Source of the DNA: Fistulifera solaris
Lineage: Eukaryota; Bacillariophyta; Bacillariophyceae; Naviculales; Stauroneidaceae
Direction of reading: 5' to 3'
Assembly (NCBI GenBank): GCA_030295235.1
Contig: AP026127.1
Location: 746,501 to 810,500, forward strand
Length of the DNA stretch: 64,000 bases
In this document: piece after piece, positions 32,361 through 44,154 of the stretch
Layout: each line of letters starts with the position of its first letter
Position numbering within the stretch: the first letter of the stretch is position 1
Program-made: the position numbers and the translations under genes
The notes under the pieces: generated by a model
Database searches by the model: none
Told to the model about the DNA's origin: nothing
What the model saw: only the letters and a program-made list of their open reading frames with translations

Positions 32361-33658
32361 TCAATATCGATCCACGTCGGGAGGAACTTCCACGGGTACG
32401 CGAACGGGGATCATTTGCGGCCGGCGTTGCATATTTTGCAAGCCCACGAGCGCTCCGGAACTGCAACACATCTTTTTAAAGCCAAAATCACAACAGATTT
32501 CCGGGCGATTGCAATCAAAGTTGCTTTCGCAAGTGTCCTTTAACAGATCTCCTCCCATGAGCTTTTCGAAAAAATTCATTGGTTTCGGCTCTTTCTTGGC
32601 CGAGGCAGCGGCAGCGGCTGCTTCCGCGGCGAGTTGTTTTGCTTTTCGTCCATTTCCTTGACTTGCGATTGGAGTTGCAAAAACTCTTCCGGTGTCAAAG
32701 CTTTGAGTCCGAACTTCATTCTTGACTTGTTCTTTGTTTCGAGAGCATCCCAATCGAGACCAGGATACTGCTCGTTAACTACGTGATTCTCTTCATTGTC
32801 ATCGCTCGTTGCTTCAAATGCAAACAAACTAGACGACTGTGGATCCGAAAAGAGTCGAACGTGTTGCTGAAACGGAGTCACCATGTTGAGCGAATCGCCT
32901 TCCGCAAGACGAAATACATGCTCCAAACTATCATCCCGCGAAAAACTCGGAACAGTCACCGTGTGTTGCTGTTTGAGTGCTTCAATCACTCCTTCTTTTG
33001 GCTGTATGGGCATATTGTTCATCAATAAATGCTCAATGCGATGCTGCACGATTTCCCCCGTCACTTGACTGATTTCGTACACGGATATTCCGTCTACGTG
33101 CAACGTCGTTCGACTTCCGCCAAAGATTTCGCGAGGAATCACTTCTGCATTCCAGTGAATACGAATGTTCTGACGTGCCTTATCGAAACACATGCGGAAC
33201 GTTAAGCTCGATCGGGCGGGGCAATAGATAAAGCGCACCAAGGCATGGAGAATGCGAAAGCTGTTTTTGTAAGCCGAAATGCCGTGTACTTTCACTCCAG
33301 AAGGATCCACAACTTCAATATCATTCGAATAAATGTTGAAATTCGGTTGTTTCGTCAAAATGTCGGGATAATCGCTGCGTAATATATCGAGAGCCCGTCC
33401 TACGCGCAATTCAAACTCCTCCTTGTTGCCCTGACACGAGTCGTAACCCTCTTTGGCGAGAGAACGAGCCATGAAGCGGTGGACCGAGGGGGCATAGCGT
33501 GATGATGATGACGACTGATGAAATGCAAATGACGAAGGAACTGTTGCTTGCAAGAGAAGGGTAGCCGAAAGAGCTGCCGTAGCAAATACATAGCACCTTC
33601 GCACGGTGCTTTGCTTTCGTTTCCGGCGATACGACATTGTGTGTGTTCGTTCTTCCAT
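32361..33658 (-). CDS. DUF2358-family plastid protein with Cys-rich tail
   Basis: About 432 residues from MEERTHTMSYRRKRK; MSYRR at 33637 is also possible. A signal peptide ends at SSFAFHQ, an ASAFAP-like plastid import site. The central domain (RALDILRSDYPDILTKQPNFNIY through RIEHLLMNN) matches DUF2358, known from plastids of plants and algae with unknown function and an NTF2-like look. The C-terminal part is an Ala/Lys-rich helix followed by a small Cys cluster (DTCESNFDCNRPEICCDF, KKMCC). The frame slips at TTTT 32643-32646 (plus strand). One more base gives VKEMDEKAKQLAAEAAAA and joins the two halves. Confidence 0.78.
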
Positions 33659-34263
33659 GTTCGATGTATTGTTGTTTGTGATCGAAATCCTCTGCAATGA
33701 AGAGTCGTGGCAGTTGAATAAGAATGATTCACTGCTGATGATTGTGAGAGGATCAGCAAACAACTGACACCAATCGTATGCTTTCTTTTTCTCGAAAGAG
33801 AATGCGAAAATGCCTCGGTCGAACAGCATTCGAACCGAAGCGAGAGAGCCGCTCACGTGGCGGAATTTCGGAAGGAAATGGCACGCGGTCCTGCGCGGTC
33901 ATGTCAGACACGCAGCAGCAGCAGCAGCAGCATCCGCATCTTCAATGCTGACTCATCACTCGTGATTCAATGCGTCTCACAGATTTTCGGGACACGTAAA
34001 ATATCACACCCCCAGATTTTCGGGACACGTGGTAAGATCATGCGCCCAGATTTTCGGGACAAGTGAAAATTTCACTCCCCCAGATTTTCGGGAGACGTAA
34101 AAATTTCACAATCCCAGATTTTCGGGACACGTGGTAAGATCACACTTTTGTTGCCGCGCGTTGATGATTTATTGGATGAAATCTTAAATCTTGTTGCATC
34201 GTCAATGGAAACTTTTTCTAACAACAATACTATGATGTTTCCCTCACTTCACGCTCTTGTTTT
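33659..34263. other. Divergent spacer with (CAG)6 and a 34-bp tandem array
   Basis: It separates the DUF2358 and glycosyltransferase genes. It holds a CAG hexarepeat (33913-33930) and the array at 33980-34145. Upstream in-frame Met codons of the DUF2358 gene extend to 33856 but add nothing recognisable. Confidence 0.5.
33980..34145. repeat. Five-copy 34-bp tandem repeat
   Basis: CAGATTTTCGGG begins at 33980, 34013, 34047, 34081 and 34115, each followed by A(C/G)ACGT or ACAAGT and then a TAAGATCA- or AAATTTCAC-like stretch. The core resembles the CCAGAATTTCTGGAGACGTGG core of the 44.4-46.1 kb satellite. Confidence 0.85.
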
Positions 34264-35526
34264 TTGCTGGGTGATGGGAGGATGAGTTGCAATATACCGT
34301 GGGCGCAAGGCTTTCGAAAGTTGAACCTTTTGCGCCTTTCGATCGCGCTTGTCTCGTCACTCTTATTGGGAACGAATACTCTTATAGCGTTCCGTGGCAC
34401 CGGCATCCATCCAAGTCATCTTGCCTTCGAAGAAAGCGACATTTTAAAGCGGCAAGGGCACTCGAATCATACAAGTAACGCAATTAAGCTTCCACCTTAC
34501 ACTCCACAAGAATCCTTTGGTGCTTGTGCACTGGTTTTGAATCAAAATCATCGTATCACGGAATGGATTGCCTATCACTACTTTGCGTTACCGATGCGTA
34601 CTTTGATCATTGCGTACGATCCCAAAAGCACACAACGCGCGACCCAGTTGCTGCATCGATGGCGCACCGTCATGGATATTGTTGAATGGGAAGAAGACGA
34701 TTATTTGCCAGCGAACTGGTCGGAGGGTATTGCGCGACAAAAATTCTGGGCAAAACCCGTCGAATCGGTCATTTACGAAAATCGACAAATTTATTTTATG
34801 CAACAATGTACATTGGCGATGGCGGCCAAAAACGTTTCGCGTGTCATTCATCATGATGTCGACGAATACTTGCGCATTCAGACCAAAGTCGTTCGGGGAT
34901 TCGACACGACGCGTCCGGGGCATATTACCGCGTTTCTCAATCAAAAGAATATATCGGACGTTGTTCCGGGATGGTCGCACAATGCGAGCTGCTGGGTGTT
35001 TCATCGCCATTTGTTCACTCCGATGCGAGAAGACTCGTCGACGGAACGGCAGTCTATTCACAAAGCCATTGATTTTCCTTGGCTTCGTCCAGTGCATCTG
35101 GATACGTTGCGGTATCGTTACCGAAATGCGCGTATTCAACAAACTGGAAAAGGAATACTCCAGTTAAATCACATACCATCCACTATTCTTTTTCGCCGAG
35201 TGAACTTTTTCGACAAGTGGTTGAAAGTACACAATCCGCTGGGAAGATCTCTCTGTCAAGGTCCGTGGCCATCCTCTCCGTTGATACTGAATCATTATAC
35301 GGGCAGTTACGAGGCGTACTTGTACGCGGCGCAATGGGATCCGCGTTTTCAGGACCGTGCCGAATGGGAACGGCGGACGGCTGCAGGAAAAGGCGTTCCC
35401 CGTTTGGAGGATGGCATAACAAACTGGGTCGCTGCCTTTGTGGCGTGGCTTTCGGAGCCAGTAGCGAGGATGTTGTTGAGTGACGCTGGTTGGAGGGATG
35501 AATGGAATCTTAGGCAAGATGCCTGA
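34264..35526 (+). CDS. Type II membrane glycosyltransferase (GT92 / Glyco_tranf_2_4-like)
   Basis: This is a 420-residue, single-exon protein. A short cytosolic tail and one membrane anchor (about residues 16-40, LSIALVSSLLLGTNTLIAF) suggest a Golgi enzyme. The catalytic domain starts with GACALVLNQNHRITEWIAYHYF, the N-terminal strand-helix of GT92-type and related transferases. It carries HHDVDEYL (about residue 198), the DxD metal/nucleotide-sugar site. A later HYTGSYEAYLYAAQWDPRF segment contains a conserved His. The family builds protein- or lipid-linked glycans; GT92 members in animals and plants are beta-1,4-galactosyltransferases. The donor and acceptor here cannot be read. The frame is intact. 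Confidence 0.75.
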   Translation: MLGDGRMSCNIPWAQGFRKLNLLRLSIALVSSLLLGTNTLIAFRGTGIHPSHLAFEESDILKRQGHSNHTSNAIKLPPYTPQESFGACALVLNQNHRITEWIAYHYFALPMRTLIIAYDPKSTQRATQLLHRWRTVMDIVEWEEDDYLPANWSEGIARQKFWAKPVESVIYENRQIYFMQQCTLAMAAKNVSRVIHHDVDEYLRIQTKVVRGFDTTRPGHITAFLNQKNISDVVPGWSHNASCWVFHRHLFTPMREDSSTERQSIHKAIDFPWLRPVHLDTLRYRYRNARIQQTGKGILQLNHIPSTILFRRVNFFDKWLKVHNPLGRSLCQGPWPSSPLILNHYTGSYEAYLYAAQWDPRFQDRAEWERRTAAGKGVPRLEDGITNWVAAFVAWLSEPVARMLLSDAGWRDEWNLRQDA

Positions 35527-35789
35527 AGTTCAGGAGTCGTCGGTACACATGAAGTGTAATGTTACGTTGTTTCGGAAGACCTTAGTTTATGTCAAGATAA
35601 CTAACTTAGTGTCTGCTGAGAAGCTCAGGAAATGGCGAAAGGGTCTCTGGTTTGAGGGTTTGACTTTCCTGGCACAAAGGGCTTGAAAACCGTTTTGCTT
35701 TGGCTGAAAAATCAGGCGCAAAACTAATAATAATCACTAAAGCGTCGCGAAAGGTCCTAGTGTTGCGTATTGTCGACGTTTTTATCCTC

Positions 35790-36212
35790 TTAGAACGGCA
35801 GATACAACTCACCTCGCGAGTAAAGTCGCAGCATTTCGTAACCGTATGCTCCTGTAAATCCGGCGATTGATACCAGCGTGAAAATCGGAATGAACAAGTC
35901 ACGCTCTTTTTGTGGGGGGCTGGGTAACAAGGGCTTTTCCTGCAAGGATTGTAAGAGCTTCATATTGTCTTCCGCTTGATTGTCTGTAGCGTCAGTTTCC
36001 CATCCATCATCCGATGCTTTCAATGTACGCATGGCTTTCCTGGTGGTTGTATGAGGCATGACAAAACCCTGGACGCTGAACCAGAGGAAAAGCGACAAAA
36101 CAACCATAAATTTGCACGTGGCTCGTCGTACTGGCCTCATTGGTGCAACCCTGGGGAGTATACTTGTAGCGAATGGAGCTGCCGGGGCTATGCGTCGATA
36201 AACTAATCGCAA
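35790..36212 (-). CDS. Small plastid/endomembrane protein with C-terminal membrane segment
   Basis: 140 residues from the first ATG. An internal ATG at 36140 (MRPVRRATCKF) gives a classical signal peptide directly and may be the true start. The signal ends at VQGFVMP, resembling a plastid import site. The mature part is short and acidic, then has one membrane helix (FIPIFTLVSIAGFTGAYGY) and ends LYSRGELYLPF. I do not recognise the family. The layout (presequence, short acidic part, single C-terminal helix) is like small thylakoid or plastid-envelope proteins. Confidence 0.6.
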   Translation of the reverse strand: MRLVYRRIAPAAPFATSILPRVAPMRPVRRATCKFMVVLSLFLWFSVQGFVMPHTTTRKAMRTLKASDDGWETDATDNQAEDNMKLLQSLQEKPLLPSPPQKERDLFIPIFTLVSIAGFTGAYGYEMLRLYSRGELYLPF

Positions 36213-36670
36213 ATCCTTTTAAATAGATCAACAACAACAGTGAACCTCATCAATTTTTTTCGAGTGAATGAATGTCAACAAACGGACTTGATCTCGGTAC
36301 GACTTTGATTTCCCATAGTAAACCTTTTCAGCTTAGAACCCAATGTTAAGTACTCAAAAGTTGCTTAGGCAGTCTGCTCAAAGTCACGGTTCATAATTAA
36401 CAACAGATTTCCGTTGGGGCTGATTAACTTATAGCAATGCGCCTCGCTGCGTTTTTTGCTGACAAAACGCAACGCGGTGCACCGCCAGCGGCGAATGAAT
36501 AAGAAGCTCATTCATTCTTGTCAAAAGGTTGTTGTGTCTACCGATCTGTCTCACAAATTTGACATAAAAGGAGTGTCGAGCGGACAAGAGCAAAGAGTAG
36601 CGCAACTTGCTCAGTTTGCACGCGGTGATCTTGCTTTCTCCAGCGGTGTGTCTTTTGACGCGACAAAACA
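36213..36670. other. Divergent spacer
   Basis: The region between two genes read away from each other. No element is recognised. A 153-codon minus-strand frame (36429-36890) overlaps the next gene's start and is judged a shadow. Confidence 0.4.
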
Positions 36671-38718
36671 ATGAATCCGTCCGGCTTGCGTTTGGAAGAG
36701 AAGAAAAGCGCCGACGACATTCGATCCCAAATTTCTTACAAGTCAACACAGAGCAGTCGATCCTCGGTACTGCAACGAGCACGTGCTTACAATCGTCGCA
36801 TCGACGAACAAAAGCAAAACGAAGAAACCAGAAGAGCCATGTCGTTAGAACGCCGAAGTGACGACGGAAGTGCTGCGGTGGATAATTCACCGCCCCGATC
36901 GAAATCCGCAGGACGTACTACTCAACAACAACAAGTGCAAAGTGCGAGTTCGGCTTTGACGAAACACCAGAGCCGTGCAAAAGCGTTAGAGAGCGTCCGA
37001 CGAGATTCGAGACTACGGTCAATTAATCACGATCTATCGACGAAACAGAGTGTTGAAGTGCAGCCAATGCAAGCACATCCCTCCATACCCGCTGGTTCCG
37101 GAAACCGAATGACGCAAGAAAATCGTTTTGGGTCACCGGATGCGGACAAAATCACCGCTGCACGCCAACAGCGTTCACAAAGCAATCCGCGACAAAGTTT
37201 GAGCAGCTCGGCGGAAAAGCCAGCTTACTCACCCCAAGCAGCTGGAAAGGAAATAATACAAGAAGTTCAAGGCAATGTTCAAGAGAATCCTATAATTACA
37301 CCCGAATTGCTCGTGGAAGCGCTTTCGGGTCATGAGGATGGGCTGTTGGCCATTGCGGAAAAACTGATGGAGCACTATGATTCAGGGTACGACGCAATGG
37401 GCGAAGCCATCATTGATGCTTTTGCGGATGTGCAGAAACTATTTCAGCATGTGGTAGAAGCTGCACATATGGAAGGGGCCGCTTTCGAAGCGAGTCGGCG
37501 TGAAAATGAAATAGCCGAGAAAAAACGAGATTCTATCGGAGGAGAGGAAGGAATCGGGAGTCCCAACGACGCCCCAACGACACCATCCACACCACAAGGA
37601 GGGCCATCAAGGCACGATGAGTTTATTGATCAGGATGTTCAGGATATATTGCAAGAAGCGATTAAAAAGGAAATGTGCTTCGCGACGCCAATCGTCACAC
37701 GGAATGCTTTCAACTCTTTGAAAGTTCCTGCCAGGCTGCGTCGTCGCTCTTGCCTGTTGATTCCGATCATCGGGGCCGTTTACAGCTTAGTCTCGCTCGC
37801 GCTGAATCCATGAGCCACGATCGAGCTTGCGCCATTTTACGGTACGCGATGGATGATGTACTACGCTCCAGTATCCGAGCCGCAAAGACGCCGCTCTTCG
37901 ATGTGAGTAAGCGCGCGGACGTCGTTTTATCTAGACCGGTGGTGCACCCGAGCATTACGGCCAGTAGACAACCTTTAGGCGTCGTACAAAGTTCGGATGA
38001 AGCTTTGGCGAGTTTAATGGAAGAAATGAAAGAAATTTTGAGCGCACCGGTTTATAATGATACGCCACTACAGGCGGTGGCCGGTCGATTTTGGGCAGCA
38101 CTCCACGATGCGCAGAAAATGCAGCAGAAAAACGAGGAGCGTCTGGAGCACAATTTGGGAAAACTGAAGGGGGAATTTCTTTTGGCCCGTGCGGTAAGTA
38201 ATGAATTCAGTGTTTTCATTAGGCGCGAGCTTGACTTGTTCTCACTATGATGTTTTTACTGCCAGGAATGGGAAGAAAAGTTGAATCAATCTACAGAGAT
38301 GGCAGAATCTTGGAAGGAACGATACGAGAAACTGAAAGAGCTGCGTAGGGCCGATGGGTACATGGACCAAGCGCGGTCGTTCGCTAGTCGAATGTCGGAG
38401 AATGTTAGCCACGAAGATCAAACTCACGAAGTGCCTAGCTTGTTCGGAACCGTCAAAAACTTTTCGACTCCTGCAAAAGCTGCATCTGTAGCGTCATTTA
38501 GTAGCGGACTAGCACAACAGGCAAAGACATTGGTCTCGCAGATGAATAGTTTCAACTGTAGCTCTATGAATGAAAGACCGGAACCGACTGTCGCTTCTGA
38601 GATTGTTGAAGATGAAGCAATAGGGAACGAGGGGACAGCTCTCGAAATCAGCCGTTCAAAGTCCAGTCAGCAGAGGTCCGCGTATTCTCGTTCTCCGCAG
38701 CGATCAGCAGATATTTGA
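36671..38718 (+). CDS. Conserved coiled-coil / MIT-like helical protein, unknown function
   Basis: Two exons (36671-38193 and 38266-38718) with a 72-bp GT-AG intron; about 658 residues. The first 200 residues are Ser/Gln/Arg-rich and disordered, opening with a heptad-like basic helix. A helical segment (EALSGHEDGLLAIAEKLMEHY) follows. Then comes a compact domain AIKKGNVLRDANRHTECFQLFE...RGRLQLSLARAESMS...AILRYAMDDVL, whose three-helix pattern resembles MIT-type domains that bind ESCRT-III or microtubule partners. Coiled coil continues across the exon junction. The frame slips at A5 37664-37668; one more A gives EAIKKGNVLRDANRH. No targeting signal is seen. The MIT reading is tentative. Confidence 0.68.
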
Positions 38719-41348
38719 TGTTATTTACTGTCAATTGTGTTTATGTAAACGAGTCTAATGCCTTCGTTAATGTGTCATGATCTTACTGCGATGATCTATT
38801 ATCGATGATGCATGATGCTTGAAAATGAAAGGCGATGTGTGTTACTCGTTCTTGGTGTTAACTCCGTATTTATTTTTCGCGATTCGCGATGCACTTTTGT
38901 GCAAGGGCGTGTCCCGTGAAGATGAGGCTACAGTAAATGTCACAGTTCTGCTTAAAATTCACTAAGTCACGAGTCTGAAAGTGGGTCCAGTCTGTCCGTG
39001 CGTCCTCTGCGACATTTCATAAGCACACTGCGACAATAGTAGAACTACGAGTACCGTTCCGAAAAGTAATATACTATAAACACTACATTTAATTTTCTAG
39101 TACTCCAAGGGCGTAGTGTGACCAAACCGTGCTTTTTGGCCAAAAATGCAAGGGCATAGCACAGGATTTTTCGGCCCATTGCTTTCCACTTTCATTTCGT
39201 GCCGTTGAAGCGACCTTTCGAGAGCATTTACATATCTTCTTCTCAATTTCTTTTGCAGTCAAGATGGAGATAGCCACATAGATACTGCAACGAAAGGACG
39301 CGTGGGAGTTCGGTTCAGGGAGGGTTTTGCTGCTGTTCTAATAGGATTCGTCTGCTCGATGATTCTTGTTTCGGCAGCGTTGTATCCTTTCTGTCGGCCG
39401 TTTCGAGACGTAGTAATACTGTAATGATTACAGATAAGAGGCCGGAAGGATATAATGTGTGCGATATGTTACTCGCGAATCCGGGTTGTCGCGAATCTGG
39501 ACCGTTTGTAGCGGCAATTCACTCGACAGCAGTACAACTAGCGACGTCTTTGAAGCGATCTTCTCCATTGATGGGCATGTTTGTGGATTTTCGGGCGTGA
39601 AAAATCCACAAGTCAGAAAAAGTACAAACAAGTCGTTGCTGTACTCAAGTAGGCGCTACCCAAATCACTCGTATTGATTGGCTTGTCCGGATGAAACGCG
39701 AATTGCGAGATACTCCGTCGAATACTGGATCAGATCGGATGAAAGATCAGAGCAAAAAGATTCTTCATGCGTTTCATAACTCAATCGTTTGTCAGAGAAG
39801 TCAAGCTTTGCTAGACTACTCAGTCAAATGCGTAAAGGATATGGGTGCAAGGAGATTTTTTTCTCCTTGAATGGGTGTTACGAGTCACGAAGGGAATATT
39901 TGAGCTGTTTGATTGAGAAGCACCCTTTAGGAGATGCATTAGAAACACGGAGAAAAAGGTCAGGTCAATGCCAAGTATGGTAATTGCGTCCCAGCAAACC
40001 CAGGTCTCATGTTAGAGTTCTCATAGAAGCATAACTAGATTCGAGAGATATAGTAAATTTGGGACGATGGTGTTGTGCATGAGCACAATGGTAGAATGAC
40101 GGTCAAACAGATGAACAAAAGAAAGCAATGGGTTTCAGCGACAAGACGTTGACGGTCTCATCTGCATTCACGCGATGACATTATAACGATACAGTACTTT
40201 TTCGGGCAACCTTTGGCCAACATGAATGGAAAACAGCTACACAAATCTTTCCGTCACAAGCTTTTTTACCGGCAGGTGCTGATTTAAGCCAATCTTCTGG
40301 TGTCCATCATTCGCCGCTGGTAGCCGAAAAGGTCAAGTAATCGTTGCCTTTGTCCTTGGAACAGCGCTGTTGGGTAAACAAGCGGAGGGATCCGAGAACA
40401 CTGCAGGGAAGGAAACAATGGAATCAGATCAAAGCAGAAACATTTAGACTAATGCAATCTTTCATTGTATGCAGCACGTCGAAGCTTTCAACCATGACGC
40501 AGGAAGTTCATTTTTCAGGTGTCTTAGCGGAGAAGCCATATCCATCAGGCAAAGCCCCCCTCTCATGCTTGACGCGGCCGTGACGGCATTGGATGACGGT
40601 GGAAGGTAAGAAATGTGGCCGCTCCAAGTTCTAGTGGCAAATGATAAACGCACACCATCAGGAAATAACAACAAGCAGGCTAGTACCGGTACTGTTTCTG
40701 CAGCAGCCGAACCAAGACTCAAGAGCGTGCAGGTCAACTTAACCTGGGTTTTAGCTTGAGCATGTAATGCAGATTTCTACATTAGGAACGAACTATAAAA
40801 GATTTCGAAAGATTTATAATGAAAGGGTAATGAAAGGGGTGCTAACTTAACGTTTGTGTCAAGGGTCGAAGACGGTTTATGGGGGTTTACCTGGTATGGG
40901 GGTTCGCCCTGAAAGAATAAAAAACCGTTCGAGCCATACCGGGAACCGGGACTGCCATTCCATTATTTATTTAGTCATTACAAGCCACATTTACAAGTCA
41001 AACATTTTTTAATCCAATTTGCGTCAATTGCATTGTTAATGTCAGAAATGGTTATAAGATACGATGCCAATCAGTGTTGGCCGCATATTTGCACTCGAAA
41101 CTCGAAATGTAAACACGAGCAAAGATACATTGCAACGATAGTCTACGCATTTTTCACGTAGGCGCCGTAGGAAATTTATCGCGGATATTGTCGATTATAA
41201 CATCATAGTGGTGTAGCGCGCGAGCCGCTTCGTCTTTCCGTTGGTATCAACAACAACACTCGACGCGACAAACGACACTATTCTATTTTTTGTCCTCATT
41301 TTTATAGCTGCCAATGATTGCCTCGGCTTACCTTGTTCTATTGAAAAA
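38719..41348. other. Gene-free tract of 2.6 kb
   Basis: No frame has a recognisable domain or convincing context. One TACCTGGTA lies at 40888-40896. Nothing like a tRNA or a transposon end is seen. Confidence 0.45.
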
Positions 41349-42560
41349 ATGAAAAAGCCTCCGCTTCCCAGTCTAGAATCAATGTCTTCACCGCAGTGGT
41401 GGTCGGATGCCTTTGTGAGTGAGCAAGCCGACGCTTTGTGCTCGGTGGTGGCTGGAGCAGTTACCTTTGGATCGACTTTGGCTCTTTCCACATGGACGCA
41501 ATGGCGAATTCTGGGGATACAAACCGGAACTCCTGGTCCTGCTCCGTACGTGATTTGCCTGTCTTTTCTTTGTGTTGCATTGTAATGAATCTCTTATCGT
41601 GCCTGAATTGGTTTCGAATAGGTCCGTCGTGGGAATGGCCTCGGTATGTCTCGCATCATGGGCGTGTCATCAAGCTGCCTTATTTACACTGTACAGTCGA
41701 GATCACATTCGATCTTCTTGTAGCAATAATCGCACTATCGATATTTCCGATCAACTTCGATCGAGTTGGACTTCCTGGCGACAAGAACAACAACGCATTG
41801 CCCTGGCGTACGATCGTCGCTATCGCGATGATCATGTCGACGCAAGATGCTTTCGACTTCCCATGCACACTATACGAGTGTAAGTTCAACATGTGCGTGT
41901 TACTTATGTAAGAATCATATCTTACCATTTTTCTTCTTGAAGGTGCGCCATTGGTGTTCTGGCATTCAAACTGATGGGTGGAAGATTTTGGGCTATTTCT
42001 CCGAGTAGTTACGCGAACATTGGATCGTTTGCTCGACAAAGTATACCTGCTACCGAACGATACGCGACTCCCGCGGAGCGTTTGAAATTAGATCGCATTG
42101 GACGAATATGGGGATGTCATACCTGTGGTTCGAGATCACGGTCGTTTGTGGGTGATCACATGCCTCCCAAATCGGTCGCGGAAACTATGATGAAACGACG
42201 CAAACTCTTTTTCTTAAAACCCAAGCCGGTGAACTTTCGCTTCTATCCGCAATGCGAAAGGTGCTCGAGTCAGCAGGGCAGCATTTTATCGAGAGCGACA
42301 CAACAATTGCGACTGAGTCGCAAAAAGGCTTTCAGCTTCACCAAGATCGGGCAAATGCGTACTTTCATGGACACAAGTTTCGACTTGTACATCATTTAGC
42401 TGGTGCTGCCGTTGCTGGAATATCCATCGGTGGAAGCAATCAGGATATAATGGACGGGAATCGCAGTCGATTTCGCAAAATCGAAAAACAAATAGAAAAG
42501 GACTTGCGGGTGGCATGGAAAACAGGTGTGAAACGGGCTTTGCAGCTAGTATCCCCTTGA
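41349..42560 (+). CDS. Membrane protein with HNH-like zinc/histidine motif
   Basis: Three exons: 41349-41545, 41622-41879 and 41943-42560, with introns of 76 and 63 bp; about 357 residues. Two hydrophobic stretches lie in the N-terminal half (around CSVVAGAVTFGSTLALS and SVVGMASVCLASWACH) and another at VCAIGVLAFKLMGG. The C-terminal half has WGCHTCGSR, FVGDHMPP and RFYPQCERCSSQQG. This C..C - DH.P - C..C..QG arrangement recalls HNH-type beta-beta-alpha-metal folds. The frame slips at A5 42322-42326; one more A gives LSRKKGFQLHQDRANAYFHG, leading to a hydrophobic glycine-rich end rather than an early stop. An in-frame Met at 41241 is an alternative start. Nuclease activity is not established. 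Confidence 0.65.
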
Positions 42561-42712
42561 TCTTTTCATAAGGATGCCTTGCACAAGCAAATCAAAAACT
42601 AAGCAATACAGTAGATTATAAAGTTCATTGACAGCTTTCACGTCTTGGACTATTTGTAGCGAAAAAGCACTGATAAACGATAAGACTTTGGCAACAACAG
42701 GTCTATATTTAC

Positions 42713-44154
<1,442 letters not shown>

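Noticed and set aside
36429-36890. 153-codon minus-strand frame overlapping the coiled-coil gene start
   Set aside because: Antisense shadow of the better-supported gene at 36671.
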